From contig OY987243.1 in the NCBI GenBank assembly GCA_963920765.1, positions 1,860,001-1,924,000 of the forward strand: DNA of 64,000 nt, in the 5' to 3' direction. Source of the stretch: Ulota crispa (taxonomy: Eukaryota; Streptophyta; Bryopsida; Orthotrichales; Orthotrichaceae). Shown piece after piece: positions 48,041 through 60,346 of the stretch (position 1 is its first letter; the number at the start of each line of letters is the position of its first letter). A model generated the notes under the pieces. It searched no databases. It was not told the DNA's origin and saw nothing but the letters and a program-made list of their open reading frames with translations. Both the position numbers and the translations under genes were made by a program.

Positions 48041-48844
48041 CAATTCATTTGAAAATTCTCCTACACATGCCTAACTTGGTCTTCTACATGGGAAAAAACC
48101 TCAACTTTGAGTTGAGCAATTTTTTTGACATAGAAGTTGTTAAAAACTTCTAAAAAATTTAGGCAGAAGAGAAAAAAAATCATTTTAGATGTCAATGTCT
48201 CACTCCTCTACCTCTAAAATGAGCTGATTTGTTTCCCACAAGTACCTCCCATAGTCTAGGACAAGATTTTATGGTTGGATTTACAAGAAAAACTTTATTT
48301 CCTATCATTCTACTTATACCCACAAAAGTGACAGTTTTCATCGATTTTCACTGAAAAATAGGCTTCGGCCTTTAGGGATTAATACACAATTAATTACCCC
48401 CCGCTTCACACTAGTTTGCTCAACATCTTATGTTTGAAAATGCAATGCAAACATCTTATTCAAAACTATATTAATATACAAATCTTTTGGAAAATTTATG
48501 CTTAAAGTGAGTTATATTGAGGCTGTCGGGTTGGCAATAACAAGTTGCGCCTTGTAAATGAGTGAGAATTAGGTCAATTTTGAATGTCAATCTATCCAAG
48601 GTTGTAGTAACAGGAACTTTAAAAAGTTTGTTGTGATCAATGTTGTTTAGAAGCACATTGCTTCAACTAGTTTTGGAGTGTATAGGACATTTTGAGAGGT
48701 TTTTCAAAATTACAAACATCCAGGTGATTTTTTCATGCACTATTTCATGAGTTTCTGTGATATTGCGTGTATTTGTCTGAATGTTACTTATAAAGAAAAC
48801 TAAAGAAATAAAAAACCAAAGCAAATGAAGACAACATGGGGATC

Positions 48845-49745
48845 TTAACCCTTTAGAGACCACCTAACCATATTTGGTTCAGGAGAATAGTTTTTGGTCT
48901 ATACAGTAAAATCGCTCAATATTTTGGAAAATAATCTTGAAGAACGCTTGTGATCACAAGAATTTTGCATCGACAATAGAATTGGATATAGGAGTTGATA
49001 AATAAAGGTGTTTATACATCATGGCCTCAAAATACGTATCCAAATTTGGTCAAAGATGGATCAAAGCAACAACACAATACATTAGACATCCAAGAAGAAT
49101 GCCACATTTCAATTGTGCAATCTTATAAAACTTCAAATTACTCACGAAATATGCTTGTATTGTTTCTCTATACAGTAGTAGTACAATTGTACTATTTGAG
49201 AATTCATTGAAATGATGTTATCACTTTATTTTTAAAAAAGTTCATCCTACATTCAAGGCCAATTCTTGATTGCTTTCACCGATTGGATTTTCAATAAAAA
49301 AATTCAAAATTCTTGTAGAATTGTTTTAGGGTAGCAAAGAAAACGGGATTTTTGACCCTTTTTGTCCACTTAGGTACACCTTGTGATTGCTATTTTTGTT
49401 TATTTTGAGTAAAACTAGTCTTGTTGAAAAGGTGGGAAACCCTACTTTCTAGAAATGTAAGACTCTTCTCAATCAAAACTTGCATGGAGCGCTACCATTC
49501 AAAACCACACAAGCATGAAAAACTAGAGATTTCCCATATATGGCTCACTCAATCATTGTAATATTTCACCTCCAATGGTAAATCTAATTGAAACTTTGAT
49601 GCATTGTAGCAAACAAGGTGTCCTTCACATTTGTACGGTTGGATTATTCAAATTGGGTCCATATTTGTTTCAAATGCACATCTAATCTTACTGCCCCGAT
49701 TTCTAGTGGGTTTTGAGAAAATGTGTGTGGTTGTTAAAGGGTTAA
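48845..49745. mobile_element. TTAA-type MITE, 901 bp
   Basis: Left end TTAACCCTTTAGAGACCACC; right end inverted reads TTAACCCTTTAACAACCACA. No coding capacity. Confidence 0.72.
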
Positions 49746-50001
49746 ATATGTCTCCAAATTTTACAGCATCTTTTAACATTTAGGTACAAAGGTACATATT
49801 AGGGTTCATTTTGTGCCCATTTTGGATTCAATACTTTTTAGAGCTCCATATAACTTCAACTTTCAAAAAATTAGAAGTAATTTCAGAAAAACCTCATAAG
49901 ATGAAAATGAGTTACACATGTGGTTTTCATTATATTTTGTAGAAAATTTGTTTTTTCTCTATTTTAAGGTTTGTCTTTTTTCCAAACAAAATTACCCATC
50001 T

Positions 50002-50934
50002 TTAACCCCTAAAGTATTGAACACCCTTTTTTGACACCATAGGATTTTTGGGCAGCTCACTACCAATGGAGTTTTCATTGTTTTCTTTGAAATTTTCACA
50101 CATGAAGTGTCCAAGGAGTAGCTTTAAGACACAACAGTTTTCATAACTTTTGACTTCATAGTTCAAAAGTTATTGCATGATATGTAGTTTTCTTTGCTTG
50201 GCGGATAGCCAAAAAACTTCTTTAAAAATTTACATTTTTTGAATTTAAAAAAAAAAAAATTGGTTCTTTAGATTTACAAATACTTGGAAATCTTTGAATC
50301 GTTCTATTTTGATAAATGAGATGAAAGTTATGAGGAGATTTTGTTTGCGGGCAGTTATGGATTCTCTACTCTAAAATAAACTTTGAAGTTCATTAATTTA
50401 CTCAATTTTCAATACTTTAGGAAAAAAACAAAACTAGAAGATGTAGAGTATGTGTTTATCACAACATTATAACCATTGGGATTGGAAATTTTCATTTCCA
50501 TAATTAAGTTCTTAACAATTTAGTGGTTTGAATCATTCTCTACTTCTTTTTACTAACTATTGTTCTTCCATGTGTTTTACAATTCCAAATGATTTGAAAT
50601 TTTTTGAGTGTGTACCCAACTTGCTTTGAAGAACATCCAAAAAATTACAACCATTTTGGAGTTTTTTCATACAAATATGACCTTGTGAAGTGCAGCTGCC
50701 CAGATTTCTATAGAGACAAAAAATGACTTCTTGTTAATTGAAACTCAAATATCTAACAATCTACATGGTGAAGACTCTTGAATTTTTTTTTCATATTTGT
50801 TGGTACTAGTGTACTACAAGATCTCACAGTTTCATTTGCCAAAAAAAAATTCTCTAAAATTTGGTACTTGTACTAGAAATGATAGTTTTGGAACGGTTTT
50901 GTTGCAAATTTGAGCTTAGTGCTTTAGGGGTTAA
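50002..50934. mobile_element. TTAA-type MITE, 933 bp
   Basis: Left end TTAACCCCTAAAGTATTGAAC; right end inverted reads TTAACCCCTAAAGCACTAAG. The left half matches foldback subfamily 3 (CCAAGGAGTAGCTTTAAG, TTCAAAAGTTATTGCATG), the right half is unrelated: a chimera or half-replaced foldback. Confidence 0.8.
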
Positions 50935-51819
50935 GAAGGTCATACGAGCACCTTCACTTTTGTACGGCAAGCAATATAAAAAATTGAATAGTATCCAAGA
51001 ACACTTCTTGGTTGTCCTAGTTATTTAGGCAGATGTCAATATGGAGTTACATATAAATATCAATTGCAGCACATGACCATTACGGGGAAACCATGGTCAA
51101 ATCTACAAAAAGTTAACAAAAAAAATGTGACCTAATTTACATTAACTGTAGACTAAGTCACATTTTTTTATCAACTTTTTGTGAATTCAACCATGATTTC
51201 CTTGTAGTGGACTATCCAACTAAAATATTTCACAAAGTGCTATCATCTACCAAGAGGCTTCCTACATGCAATGTGCTTATGGAAAAAAACAAAACCGTTG
51301 TAGACCAAGTGGAATTTGAAGATTTGAATTTAAATCTTTTGGGGAGTCAAACTTCATTAGGTCAAACTTTATTAGTTACATGCATCGACTCATAAATTTT
51401 AAAATCCCGTGATAAACATATTATATTATTGTTTTGGTATTTTGGATAGCTAAAGAATTAAAACTAATATGATTTTCCTTACATTCTTATTGTAGATATT
51501 ATTGTAATGACAAAAATGTATAAGTTAGCAAGAAAGCTCTAGAAAACATGAAGATAGTAGTGATAATCATCCTAATATAATTGGAGAACTTTCGTGTTCA
51601 CTTCAAGGAGAGTCTTAATTATGTAGTGCATATTAAAATTTTATGATGACACCATATGAGGTACATTGGGAAAAGAGTACATTCTCAAACTTTCACTATT
51701 TATATCATTATGTAAGATTCAACATATTACAAAAACAAAAGCATGTAATTTTCTGTACAATATTGAAGTCTTGGTGATTGCTTGCAAGAATTTTAAATAA
51801 TTTTCAACTTTGAACAAAA
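50935..51819. other. AT-rich intergenic DNA with a CACTA-type MITE
   Basis: Apart from the element at 51078-51209, nothing recognised. A 62-codon frame at 51207-51395 has no known domain. Confidence 0.4.
51075..51212. mobile_element. CACTA-type MITE, 132 bp
   Basis: The element 51078-51209 is almost entirely an inverted repeat. On the minus strand it begins CACTACAAGGAAATCATGG, the usual form of plant CACTA (En/Spm) ends; the other end has drifted to CATTACGGGGAAACCATGG. It is flanked by GAC on both sides (51075-51077, 51210-51212), the 3-bp target duplication of this superfamily. Confidence 0.8.
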
Positions 51820-51889
51820 ATTGAGGCTATAGGTACCTACCCGAAATCCCATTTGTCGCCTGAGCAGACACTCAGGGATTTAGGGTTAA
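51820..51889. mobile_element. Right-end fragment of a TTAA subfamily 1 element
   Basis: GGTACCTACCCGAAATCCC, CATTTGTCGCC and a final GGGATTTAGGGTTAA match the right arm of 7200-7909 and 60694-61389. No left end was found. Confidence 0.6.
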
Positions 51890-52294
51890 TATATATGTGA
51901 TAGTGTTGATGGTTACACCGCATCTATACAATCTGAACTTCAAAAATTTACAACACTTATTCATAAATAAAACTGATGATGTCCCCCCTTTTGGTGTTGG
52001 TTACGCAGAAATATGTCAGCAGCACAAAGAGGGGCAATTTTTCAGTAAGTTACGATGACTAGACAAAAGAACTGGGCAATGAGCTGGCAACACGTGCCTC
52101 GTTAGTTCGAAATTGGCTTGGAACCCATGCAGTGCACCTTTACAGGCTTTACTGGCAAAGTGCATTTAAAATTTAGTGTAGAAATTAGCCCCCAACGAAG
52201 TGACTTGATAGGAGAATGATATTTAGTGAGCGGGGATCCGTGAGCTATGAGCTTATATTGTTTCTCAAAATATTCAATTTCATCTACAATCATG

Positions 52295-54146
52295 TATAGT
52301 GGCCTCCAATAAAGTATGTCGGACCCTCTTCTAGTAGTTAGAGCTCATGTCACGTTATGACACAAAGTTGAGGTCAGTTGGCCTTATTTTATATTGATTT
52401 TTTTTAATATTTCATTCCTACCCCCAATTCCAATCAAGCATATAAAAATTCAACCCCAAAAATTTTAAATTCAAAATTTGATAAATAGTTTTGTGTCACA
52501 AATCATGGTTTCACATGGTTTTACAATAAAATTGATTGAAAAACATTGATGATGAATTTTGGAAATTTGATTGCATGGGTATATAGGTAACATCCATACG
52601 CACATCCATATGCACATCTTTCATGCTAAAAAAACCCCCTCAAGCAAAACAAAGTTATCTTCAAACGGTTAAGTGTGACTTGTGATATGTCCAAACTTTG
52701 TAAAATAGATATTTTTTTTAAATAATCAAATTTTGCTATTTGGCTCATACATTGTGACTAAGTTTGTACTTTTGAACATGTTGTTGTGTTTGTTTGGTGA
52801 AAAGCTAACTAAAAATTAACCCCTAAAGGCTCAAGGAGCCCACTTTGGGCTTTATGAGAACTTGGGCAGGCTCTCTTGACTTCATAATTTGGAAAATTTT
52901 CATGAAAATTTTAGGATGGATGCTACTCATCATAATCTACATGTGAAGCTTTGTTTCATGTCATTCCAATAAGTAATGCAAAAGTTATAAGGTTTTTTCA
53001 ATTTCAATGTCAAATCAGGCAGCAAAAAATATTCTTTAAATTTTAAATTTTTATTTTTCTATAATTGTATAGAATGATACCTACTCAAAAGAATTTGAAT
53101 CACTCAATTCCAAATAATGAGGTAAGAGTTAAAAGGAGTTTTATTTTGCGGGCAATAGGAAGAGGGTAGAATAAACATATAAAGTTATCCTTTACTCTCA
53201 ATTTTGGAAATTTCAAATGAAAATGAAAATTAAAGTTACTGATTATTTGTTAGAGCATTCTCAACATTGGGATTAACAATTTTCAAATTCTTCCAAAACT
53301 TATTAGCATATTAGTTACATCTTATATTCATCAATACCTTTCACTTTACAATTTTTGTAAAACTGGATCCAAAGTTTTTTTTGGTTAGTTTTTTTATATA
53401 TATGCTTTCAACCCGTTTTCCAACATATTGCAAAAATTGCACAAGAAATACAACATACATGTTTTTCTCTAAAAAGTTTAAAAAACAAACTTCACCTTCT
53501 AGAAGGATTAGAAAAGCGTACATTTTGAAGTTTGGGCAAATTGATATTGCAATTGGTGGGGACATTCATTCTAAAATTTTGGGACAATGTAGTTGTGCAA
53601 GTCAAATAAAAGATCCTACGGTTGGATTTGTGAAAAAAGTAAGTTTCAATGAATATTTTGACCCTAGTTTGGGGACTAGTATTTTGAAGCAGTTTTGGGC
53701 CTCTAAACACAAAAGAATTGTAGGGGTTAAAAACATCTATTTTACAAAATTTGGGCATGCCACAAGTCACACTTAACCGTTTGAAAATTAGCTTTGTCTT
53801 GCTTAAGGGGGTTTTTTTAGCATGGAAGATGTGCATATGGATGTGCGTATGGATGTTACCTATATACCCATGCAATCAAATCTCCAAAATTCATCATTAA
53901 TGTTTTTCAATCAATTTTATTGTAAAACCATGTGAAACCATGATTTGTGATACAAAACTATTTATCAAATTTTGAATTTAAAATTTTTGGGGTTGAATTT
54001 TGATATGCTTGGTTGGAATTGGGGGTAGGAATGAAATATAAAAAAAATCAATATAAAATAAGGCCAGTTGACCTCAACTTTGTGTCATAATGTGACATTT
54101 GCTCTAACTACTAAAAGAGGGTCTGACATACTTTATTGGAGGCCAC
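52295..54146. mobile_element. Large foldback element with a TTAA MITE in its loop
   Basis: The left arm (about 52295-52697) and right arm (about 53761-54146) are inverted copies running from TAGTGGCCTCCAATAAAG and CTTTATTGGAGGCCACTG at the ends to AACGGTTAAGTGTGACTTG and its complement at the loop. The loop holds the TTAA MITE at 52816-53730. No coding capacity. Confidence 0.8.
52816..53730 (+). mobile_element. TTAA-type MITE, 915 bp (subfamily 2), nested
   Basis: Starts TTAACCCCTAAAGGCTCAAG and ends AGAATTGTAGGGGTTAA. Close relative of 25862-26781. It sits inside the loop of the foldback 52295-54146. The right-end frame is readable here too (KAYILKFGQIDIAIGGDIHS, DPTVGFVKK, LKQFWASKHKR). 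Confidence 0.87.
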
Positions 54147-55040
54147 TGTACAGTACCCAAAAGAAAGAGTACATAACACCCTTTTATGGCATCCAAAGAA
54201 GTATGTATAACTATGTATAATAAAGAATATAACTCACATTTCATTCTCACATTTTTAATATGCGATCCTCATGCAATCTTGATCAAGCATACTAAATTTC
54301 AGTTACTAAAACCCAAAATCCTATTTTTGGTAAATGGTTTTGTGTCAAAATCATGGTTTTATAAGAAAGTTGATTAATAAATAGTGGTGATGAATTTTTG
54401 AGACTTGATTGCATGGATATGTATGAGACATCCATACGCACATCTTTCTTTCAAACAAACATTTCCAAAAAAATTCAATATTCCTTCTGTAGAGATTTTA
54501 ATGTCAGAGTGATTATGACCAAATTTAGTGAAATACAGATTTCTTCATGAAAATTAGTTTTTGGCAAAAAAAATATCATCATGTTTAAAGGTGCAAACTT
54601 AATCACAATGTCTGAGTCAAATACAAAAACTAATTTCCATGAAGAAATATGTATTTCACTAAATTTGGTCATAATCACTCTAACATTAAAATCTCTACAG
54701 AAGGAATATTGAATTTTTTTGGAAATGTTTGTTTGAAAGGAAGATGTGCGTATGGATGTCTCCTACATATCCATGCAATCAAATCTCAAAAATTCATTAC
54801 CACTATTTATTGATCAACTTTCTTATAAAACCATGATTTTGACACAAAACCATTTACCAAAAATAGGATTTTGGGTTTTAGTAATTGAAATTTGGTATGC
54901 TTGATCAAGATTGCATGAGGATCGCATATTAAAAATGTGAGAATGAAATGTGAGTTATATTCTTTGTTGTACATAGTTATACATACTTCTCTAAATGCCA
55001 TAAAAGGGTGTTATGTACTCTTTCTTTTGGGTACTGTACA
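54147..55040. mobile_element. Large foldback element, 894 bp
   Basis: Starts TGTACAGTACCCAAAAG and ends CTTTTGGGTACTGTACA. Arms of about 400 bp are nearly identical, so translations of the two arms (54186-54377 plus, 55001-54807 minus) give the same peptide. The arms share blocks with the adjacent foldback (GACATCCATACGCACATC, AAATCATGGTTTT), so the two are related. Confidence 0.87.
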
Positions 55041-55094
55041 TTGGGCCCTATAATTGTGTATTTTAAACTTTTAACTTTTGCAAAAGTTTTTTCT

Positions 55095-55636
55095 TTAACC
55101 CTTAAGCACCCAATTGACCATTTTCTAGTCACTACCCTTTTTTTTTGGGCTGCTTGAGACAAAAAAAATCAATTTTTTTTCTTCTTCTTATGATAGAAAA
55201 TCAAGTCTACTTTCCAACTTAACTTGAATCATGTCAATCCAAGTTAAACTCCACCAAGGAGAACTTTTCAAAGACAAACACTTCAATATCTGCTATTGTT
55301 GTAAAATTTACTATTTTGGGAAACTATTGATGTTGTCCCCCTTGAAAAGATTGCATTTTTCAATTTCAAGATAGAATGTCTATTTTTAACCAATCATACC
55401 AAAATTTGAAATTTATGAGTAAAATTTGTAATTTTGGTGAATATTAAATGGTAAATGCTTCTAAATTCATTACATAAAAATTCAAAACTTTTTTTGAGTG
55501 TTTGACCATATGGAAAATTACTAAACATCATTATTCATATTTTCTCTTTTGAAGAAAACTTCATCAAAGTTACAGAAATACCATTTTATAACACATCTAT
55601 GTTTTGCCCTTACCCCCTTGAACTTTTAAGGGTTAA
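55095..55636. mobile_element. TTAA-type MITE, 542 bp (subfamily 4)
   Basis: Left end TTAACCCTTAAGCACCCAATT; right end CCCTTGAACTTTTAAGGGTTAA. The left end shares AGCACCC with the 9-kb element, a sequence link between the MITEs and the transposase-bearing element. Homologous to 38981-39545. Confidence 0.78.
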
Positions 55637-56857
55637 AGTTTTTGCATTGATTTTGAAATCAAAATTAATACATGCTCACCAAATCTTGGCTCATTGCTCA
55701 CATGCTCACCAATTCTTGGCTCATTGTTCACAGGCTCACCATTTTATGCTCACAAATTAGCTTTGTCCGTGACTTAATTTACGGACTTAGTTAGGATGTG
55801 CAACAATTGTTCCTTTCAAGGTTAATTTATCCAAGTTAGAGCGGTTGCACCCATTGATTTTTCTTTTTGTAGTAGTTTTTTTTTGAAAGGCTAATGAAAC
55901 TCACATCTAAGTCACTTTGAATTATTGTCATGGGGAAACTTACATAATAATGAAGCCAATTTTTGCAACCATCTATTTAAAATCCGTTTTTCGTCAATTA
56001 ATTTTGACTAATTTGAGTGCTATTATTTGAAATAGATTTTAGTTAGAAAATTCTGCTTGGCAATTTTTGTAGAGGTCTAGACTTTGGAATTACATGAAGA
56101 AAAATATGAAGCAATTTGTTACTAACTAGATGTTATATGTCGTCATATGTTGTTTCTATGAGAATGATATTTGAATTTTTTTGAGGATCTAATTTGAAAT
56201 TTTAAGTAGGAGCAATGGCTATAAACAAAACCTTTTTGTTCACCTTGAGGGTATAGAAAACTCCAACTTCTCAAAAAGTTACCTATAGTGTGTGCCACCA
56301 TAAATCAACAAAGATGCAACAATCATATTTACTATTTATAGAAACTCTCAAAAAATTATATCTCTTTGTAACTACAAGCAATGAGATGTTAGGAAAAAAG
56401 TTACAAAGAGAAATTGGAATTATCTTCTGCCAAAAAAAGTTATCATCATTCAAAAATGGTAACTTATTGGACATTTTACACTAAGAGGGCAAAGAATTGG
56501 CCACCCTAGCACTAGTTGCCTTAATATTGATAATTAATTTGCATGAAATTGGCAAGTTGACTATCTAAATTGATAAAAATCCAAAATGGAATCATGCTGC
56601 TTGGTTAATGCATTTATGTCTATAGTGACAAGTTCAAGAGGTGTCATCTTGGTAGTGGAGTAGGTCATAGCTAAAGCTAGTAAAACAAACTACCCAAGAA
56701 TTTGGCACTTTCCATAGTTTGTTGGTTTATGGTGGCATGCACCCCGTAGCTATTGGGCATGGGTTTGTGTTGCACTCTAGCTGACATACAGTACATGACA
56801 CTTATAGCCAACAACAGTCAGATTTTGGGTGCTAGTCTACAATTACATTAAAAAAAA
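55637..56857. other. AT-rich DNA with a fragment of the GTGAGCA repeat
   Basis: About 55664-55760 repeats a TGCTCACCAAxTCTTGGCTCAT unit and ends GCTCACAAATTAGCTT, matching the Mutator-like MITE at 46818-47072. The rest shows no gene; a palindromic pair of short frames at 56283-56484 is not coding. Confidence 0.45.
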
Positions 56858-57177
56858 GGGAAATTTCATGGATACCCCCAAAGTTTGCAATATTTACATA
56901 GATACCTCTACTCTTTCAAAAACTGCTCAAATACCCTTGGATTAAAAACTTTAGGGTTTGTTTTGTTGTGCATGGTACTTCCCTTCTTCCTTTGTGCGTA
57001 CGTTACTTTTTTTTTGTTTCATCACATTCCCTTCTTCAACATTGGTCATGAAGGAAGTACAAGCACAACACATAAATGTCTAATTTTTTTGGCCCAAGGG
57101 TATTTGTGTAATGTCTGAAAAAGTAGGGATATCTATGTAAATATTGCAAATTTCAAGGGTATCCATAAATTTTTCCC
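56858..57177. mobile_element. MITE, 320 bp, ends GGGAAATTT
   Basis: Starts GGGAAATTTCATGGATACCC and ends GGGTATCCATAAATTTTTCCC, with a run of 8-10 A on each side that may be the target duplication. Inner sequences TTTGCAATATTTACATAGATA and its complement continue the inverted repeat. Confidence 0.75.
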
Positions 57178-57760
57178 AAAAAAAAACTATCAAAATTTCA
57201 AAACCACCAAGATGAAGCCTAAATTCTATTCTTCTTATTGGTGGATTGCTTTTGATATCATGAATGTATGTGTTGTGCTTTAATAGGGGATTTCAAATAT
57301 GGTATATTTTTGTGTACGTGAATGAAATTGGTGCATAACTTGATCAAATCACTTCATGAACGAGTCATGATGATCTCCCAAAGTTGTGACATCATATCCA
57401 CTGATGAATAAAAACTCGTGCACGACCATTTGTTCACTGTTTATTTGAGATATTTGAACCCCTAATATTTCTTGTTGCAGCAATTTACTTGGTTCATTTT
57501 TGTCATGCACTATATGACAACGCAGGGATGGCCATCCAAACCCAGCAATTAAAAGGCCAGTGATCCAGGGTGCCCATGTCCTGGTTGTCGTGGCTATGTA
57601 TCAAAGTCGGTCACTGAGGACTGACACGCCATACCAGCATCCTCTTGATTCACGTTGGTTTTCCAAGGGCCTACAGTCCCTTTTCCCAAATAGCACTTTT
57701 GGTCCTATCACTTACTAAATAGAGAATACTGCAGAAAATCCCTGGTTCAGAGTACTAGAA
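57178..57760. other. Intergenic, partly GC-richer DNA
   Basis: No gene, tRNA or rRNA signature seen. Confidence 0.35.
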
Positions 57761-58164
57761 TACTGTAGGTTGAGAGCAGGTTCGGCATAAAATAATTCCC
57801 CAAAATTTTGCCAAATTTATTTTATAGATTATTCTTCAAAAGTGCCCAATGTTAAACAACTTAAAAATTTGAAATGTCGAATATTATAAAAACATTAAGC
57901 TTAACTAACAATGGAAGGTCAAAGTTGATTTCAAGATGGCTCAATCTGCAACAAATTTTATATCAATGATTAATTCTAGAAAGTGGAAGATGCTTAGAAA
58001 AAGGCTTAATTCTATCAAAAATATTGGTTGAGTGCCAAATAGTAACAACTTTTTTTGAAAGTGCCTAATCTTGTTTAATTATGAAATGAAATGCCGAATT
58101 GATTTTTTCTCAAAAAATAATCAATTTGGCAGAGACATACCGAATCTGCTCTCAACCTACAGTA
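57761..58164. mobile_element. MITE with TA target, CTGTAGGTTGAGAGCAG ends
   Basis: Starts TACTGTAGGTTGAGAGCAG and ends CTGCTCTCAACCTACAGTA. The terminal TA on both sides is likely the mariner/Stowaway-type target. 404 bp, non-coding. Confidence 0.75.
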
Positions 58165-58293
58165 TAACATTTTTAATTATTTTTGTGACAAAGGACATGC
58201 TATGCACAAGGCTGTTTCAAGTTCATACATTTTGTTTTAATTTCACATTTTCTCTCTCCAAGGTTTCCAAGGTTGAAATTTAGAGTTTCATTA

Positions 58294-58963
58294 AGGTAGG
58301 AACACCCATACACGTTAGTGTACTCATCTCGTTGCCTACTTGTGCACAACGTGTCAGTGTCCAATAAATACTAAAAGAGTTGGTTATGAGTCCTTTAAGT
58401 GATGGTAATGGATGAGTGATGGTTGTAGGCAGGGTTTCTTTTTCTGACAATTTGGGGCAAAATTGCACCAATTTTTTTGATTGGCACCAAGCTTATGAAA
58501 AAAAATGCAATTTCTTGGATGAAATTGCCAAAAAAGCTTCAAAGTTTAAAAAAAGCTTGGATGAAATTGCCAAATTGTGGATGAAAACCAACTTATAGAC
58601 ATGTAATATGTGCTAATGTGATATCTTCTATCCAATATGTGGATGAATGTTGAATTATGGAGCACCACTATAACATTTTAAATCACCACTTTGGTACTTC
58701 TTAAAAAATGAAAAAAAACACCCTGGTTGTAAGTGACTTGCATGACAGTTTGAGAGCCCCATCTTGTTGTTTTTAGCATCTCTTACTCACGAACATGGAT
58801 TTTCAATGATTTTGGACTTTGAAAAATCCTTGTGAACAAATACTTGCAATTAAAAATTTGAAATTGATGCCAATATTTTTCATTCCTTCTTGCTAATCTA
58901 GCAGGTTCGATCGCAGTATATACCCTATAAAGCTTAAACTCACGGTTATGGGTGTTCCTGCCT
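58294..58963. mobile_element. MITE with TA target, AGGTAGGAACACCCAT ends
   Basis: Ends AGGTAGGAACACCCATA and ATGGGTGTTCCTGCCT, each flanked by TA (58292-58293, 58964-58965). 670 bp. The interior contains a 60-codon frame with a repeated DEIAK phrase but no domain. Confidence 0.65.
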
Positions 58964-58965
58964 TA

Positions 58966-60346
58966 GTGGAATGATTGTACTGTACACAATACAAGCGTGC
59001 AGAATAAAATACATTCAGGATAGACTGAGAACATTGTCTCTTTGAAAACACAGGGGTCAAAGCTATTTTCAGACTGTGAACCACCAATGGAAGGGAGGGG
59101 CTTCTCTTTTCAGTACCAGACCGCCACCATAACTTAGTGGCAGTATGTGTGTACATGTTCACCATAGAAGTCGTCCAGAGAAGTACAGAAACATCCAAAT
59201 CTAGTCGCCGCCTGCTGTCTGGTTTACAGTGGGGCATTGTCTAATTCCAACATCTCATGACTCATGTCATATGACCCTCAGGGCTCAGGCCACACAGAGC
59301 CTTTGTCAGCACAGAATCTGGTTGGACTAAACTGAAGATTGAGGCTGAGCATGGGCTGAGTTTGAGGAATTTGCAATGTTTCTTCGTTGGTCTAGCTCAA
59401 CACTCACCCCAGAATACATGCAGGTGGACCCAAACATCTGCGTGGTATTCACGTTCATCCAGACCATCGCCTATCATTCGTAACTTTCATCCAGACATTA
59501 GTAAACTTCATCTTTCTTTGAGACGGATTTCATCCATTTTTTCCCTGAATTAGTATTTGTTTTAGTGTAAGGTATCCAGCTCCAAAACGGAGTAAGACTC
59601 TGGCAGGAATTCGACCCAAATGTTTGGCTGGTATGTGGTCCACTGCTTCCACTGCACCCATATGGAACAGCTATCTCGTTCTGTGTTATGTGTAGTTTTC
59701 GAGTTGCCTGTCCACAAGCATTGTTCACATTCTTGTGGGACCTGCAGTTGCTTATTTTGATTCATTTTGTTGGGATTTTTTTCTGGGTGACAAGTAAGAT
59801 TACCCTGCCGACAGAAAGGGCTCACAGAGCAGGACATTGGAAACTGATGATGATGACGCTGATGATGGCCATGCTGCTTACATTGGGCGTTTGTCTCATT
59901 CCACTTCGGATCCCAGTTTATGTCAGACTCTCCAACATGTATACGCTGACACTGCCCGTCTGCCCGTCTGCCCTTCTTCAGTTCTGCCCATCTGCCCCCT
60001 GTCGGTTGGTGATGGCCGTCCCCCACCCAGTGTCTTTTCACCTCTCTTTTCATTTTCCCGAGAAAGAAACTTGAGAGATTTCTTTTCTTTCGGGTTTCGG
60101 TTTTGACAACTACAGCGATTTTGCAGCAGGGGAGGTTGAGGGGGTCAGGGCTGTACCGGCACGTGTTACTGAGCAGCAGGACTCAATTGGTCAGGCCAGT
60201 TGCAGCTGCAGCCATGACAGACAATGGAGGGCGTTGTGCTTGAAACCCTGCCAAAGCTCTGCACTTCCCCGGTGATTATTTCTCACAAACATTGCCTTCG
60301 TGTCTCCTGTCACTACGTAAGTTGTTTCAATAACTGCTCTCCGCAC
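58966..60346. other. Single-copy-looking, GC-richer DNA, no gene called
   Basis: Overlapping long frames exist on both strands (60053-59562 minus, 59688-60074 plus), but their compositions are biased (TCTGCCCGTCTGCCC runs at about 59955-60000) and no domain is visible. This is a plausible site for a host gene's untranslated or intronic DNA. Confidence 0.3.

Larger units (their letters stand above)
46642..48382. mobile_element. TTAA-type element broken by nested insertions
   Basis: Left end TTAAGCCCTAAAGGCCC followed by subfamily 1 foldback sequence, interrupted at 46818-47072 by a Mutator-like MITE and at 47303-47712 by a Helitron-like element, then resuming (ATTCAATTTTGATTGATGA, TTTGCGGGTAGGTATGG). 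A TTAA-type right end (GGCCTTTAGGGATTAA, to 48382) matches the left end, but the sequence before it (47791-48378) is not the expected right arm, so these two ends may belong to different insertions. Confidence 0.5.

Noticed and set aside
54186-55001. Identical peptides from opposite strands
   Set aside because: They come from the two arms of one foldback element, not from a gene family.
59562-60074. Overlapping 163- and 128-codon frames on opposite strands
   Set aside because: Low-complexity composition and no domain; the two strands cannot both be coding and neither shows supporting signals.
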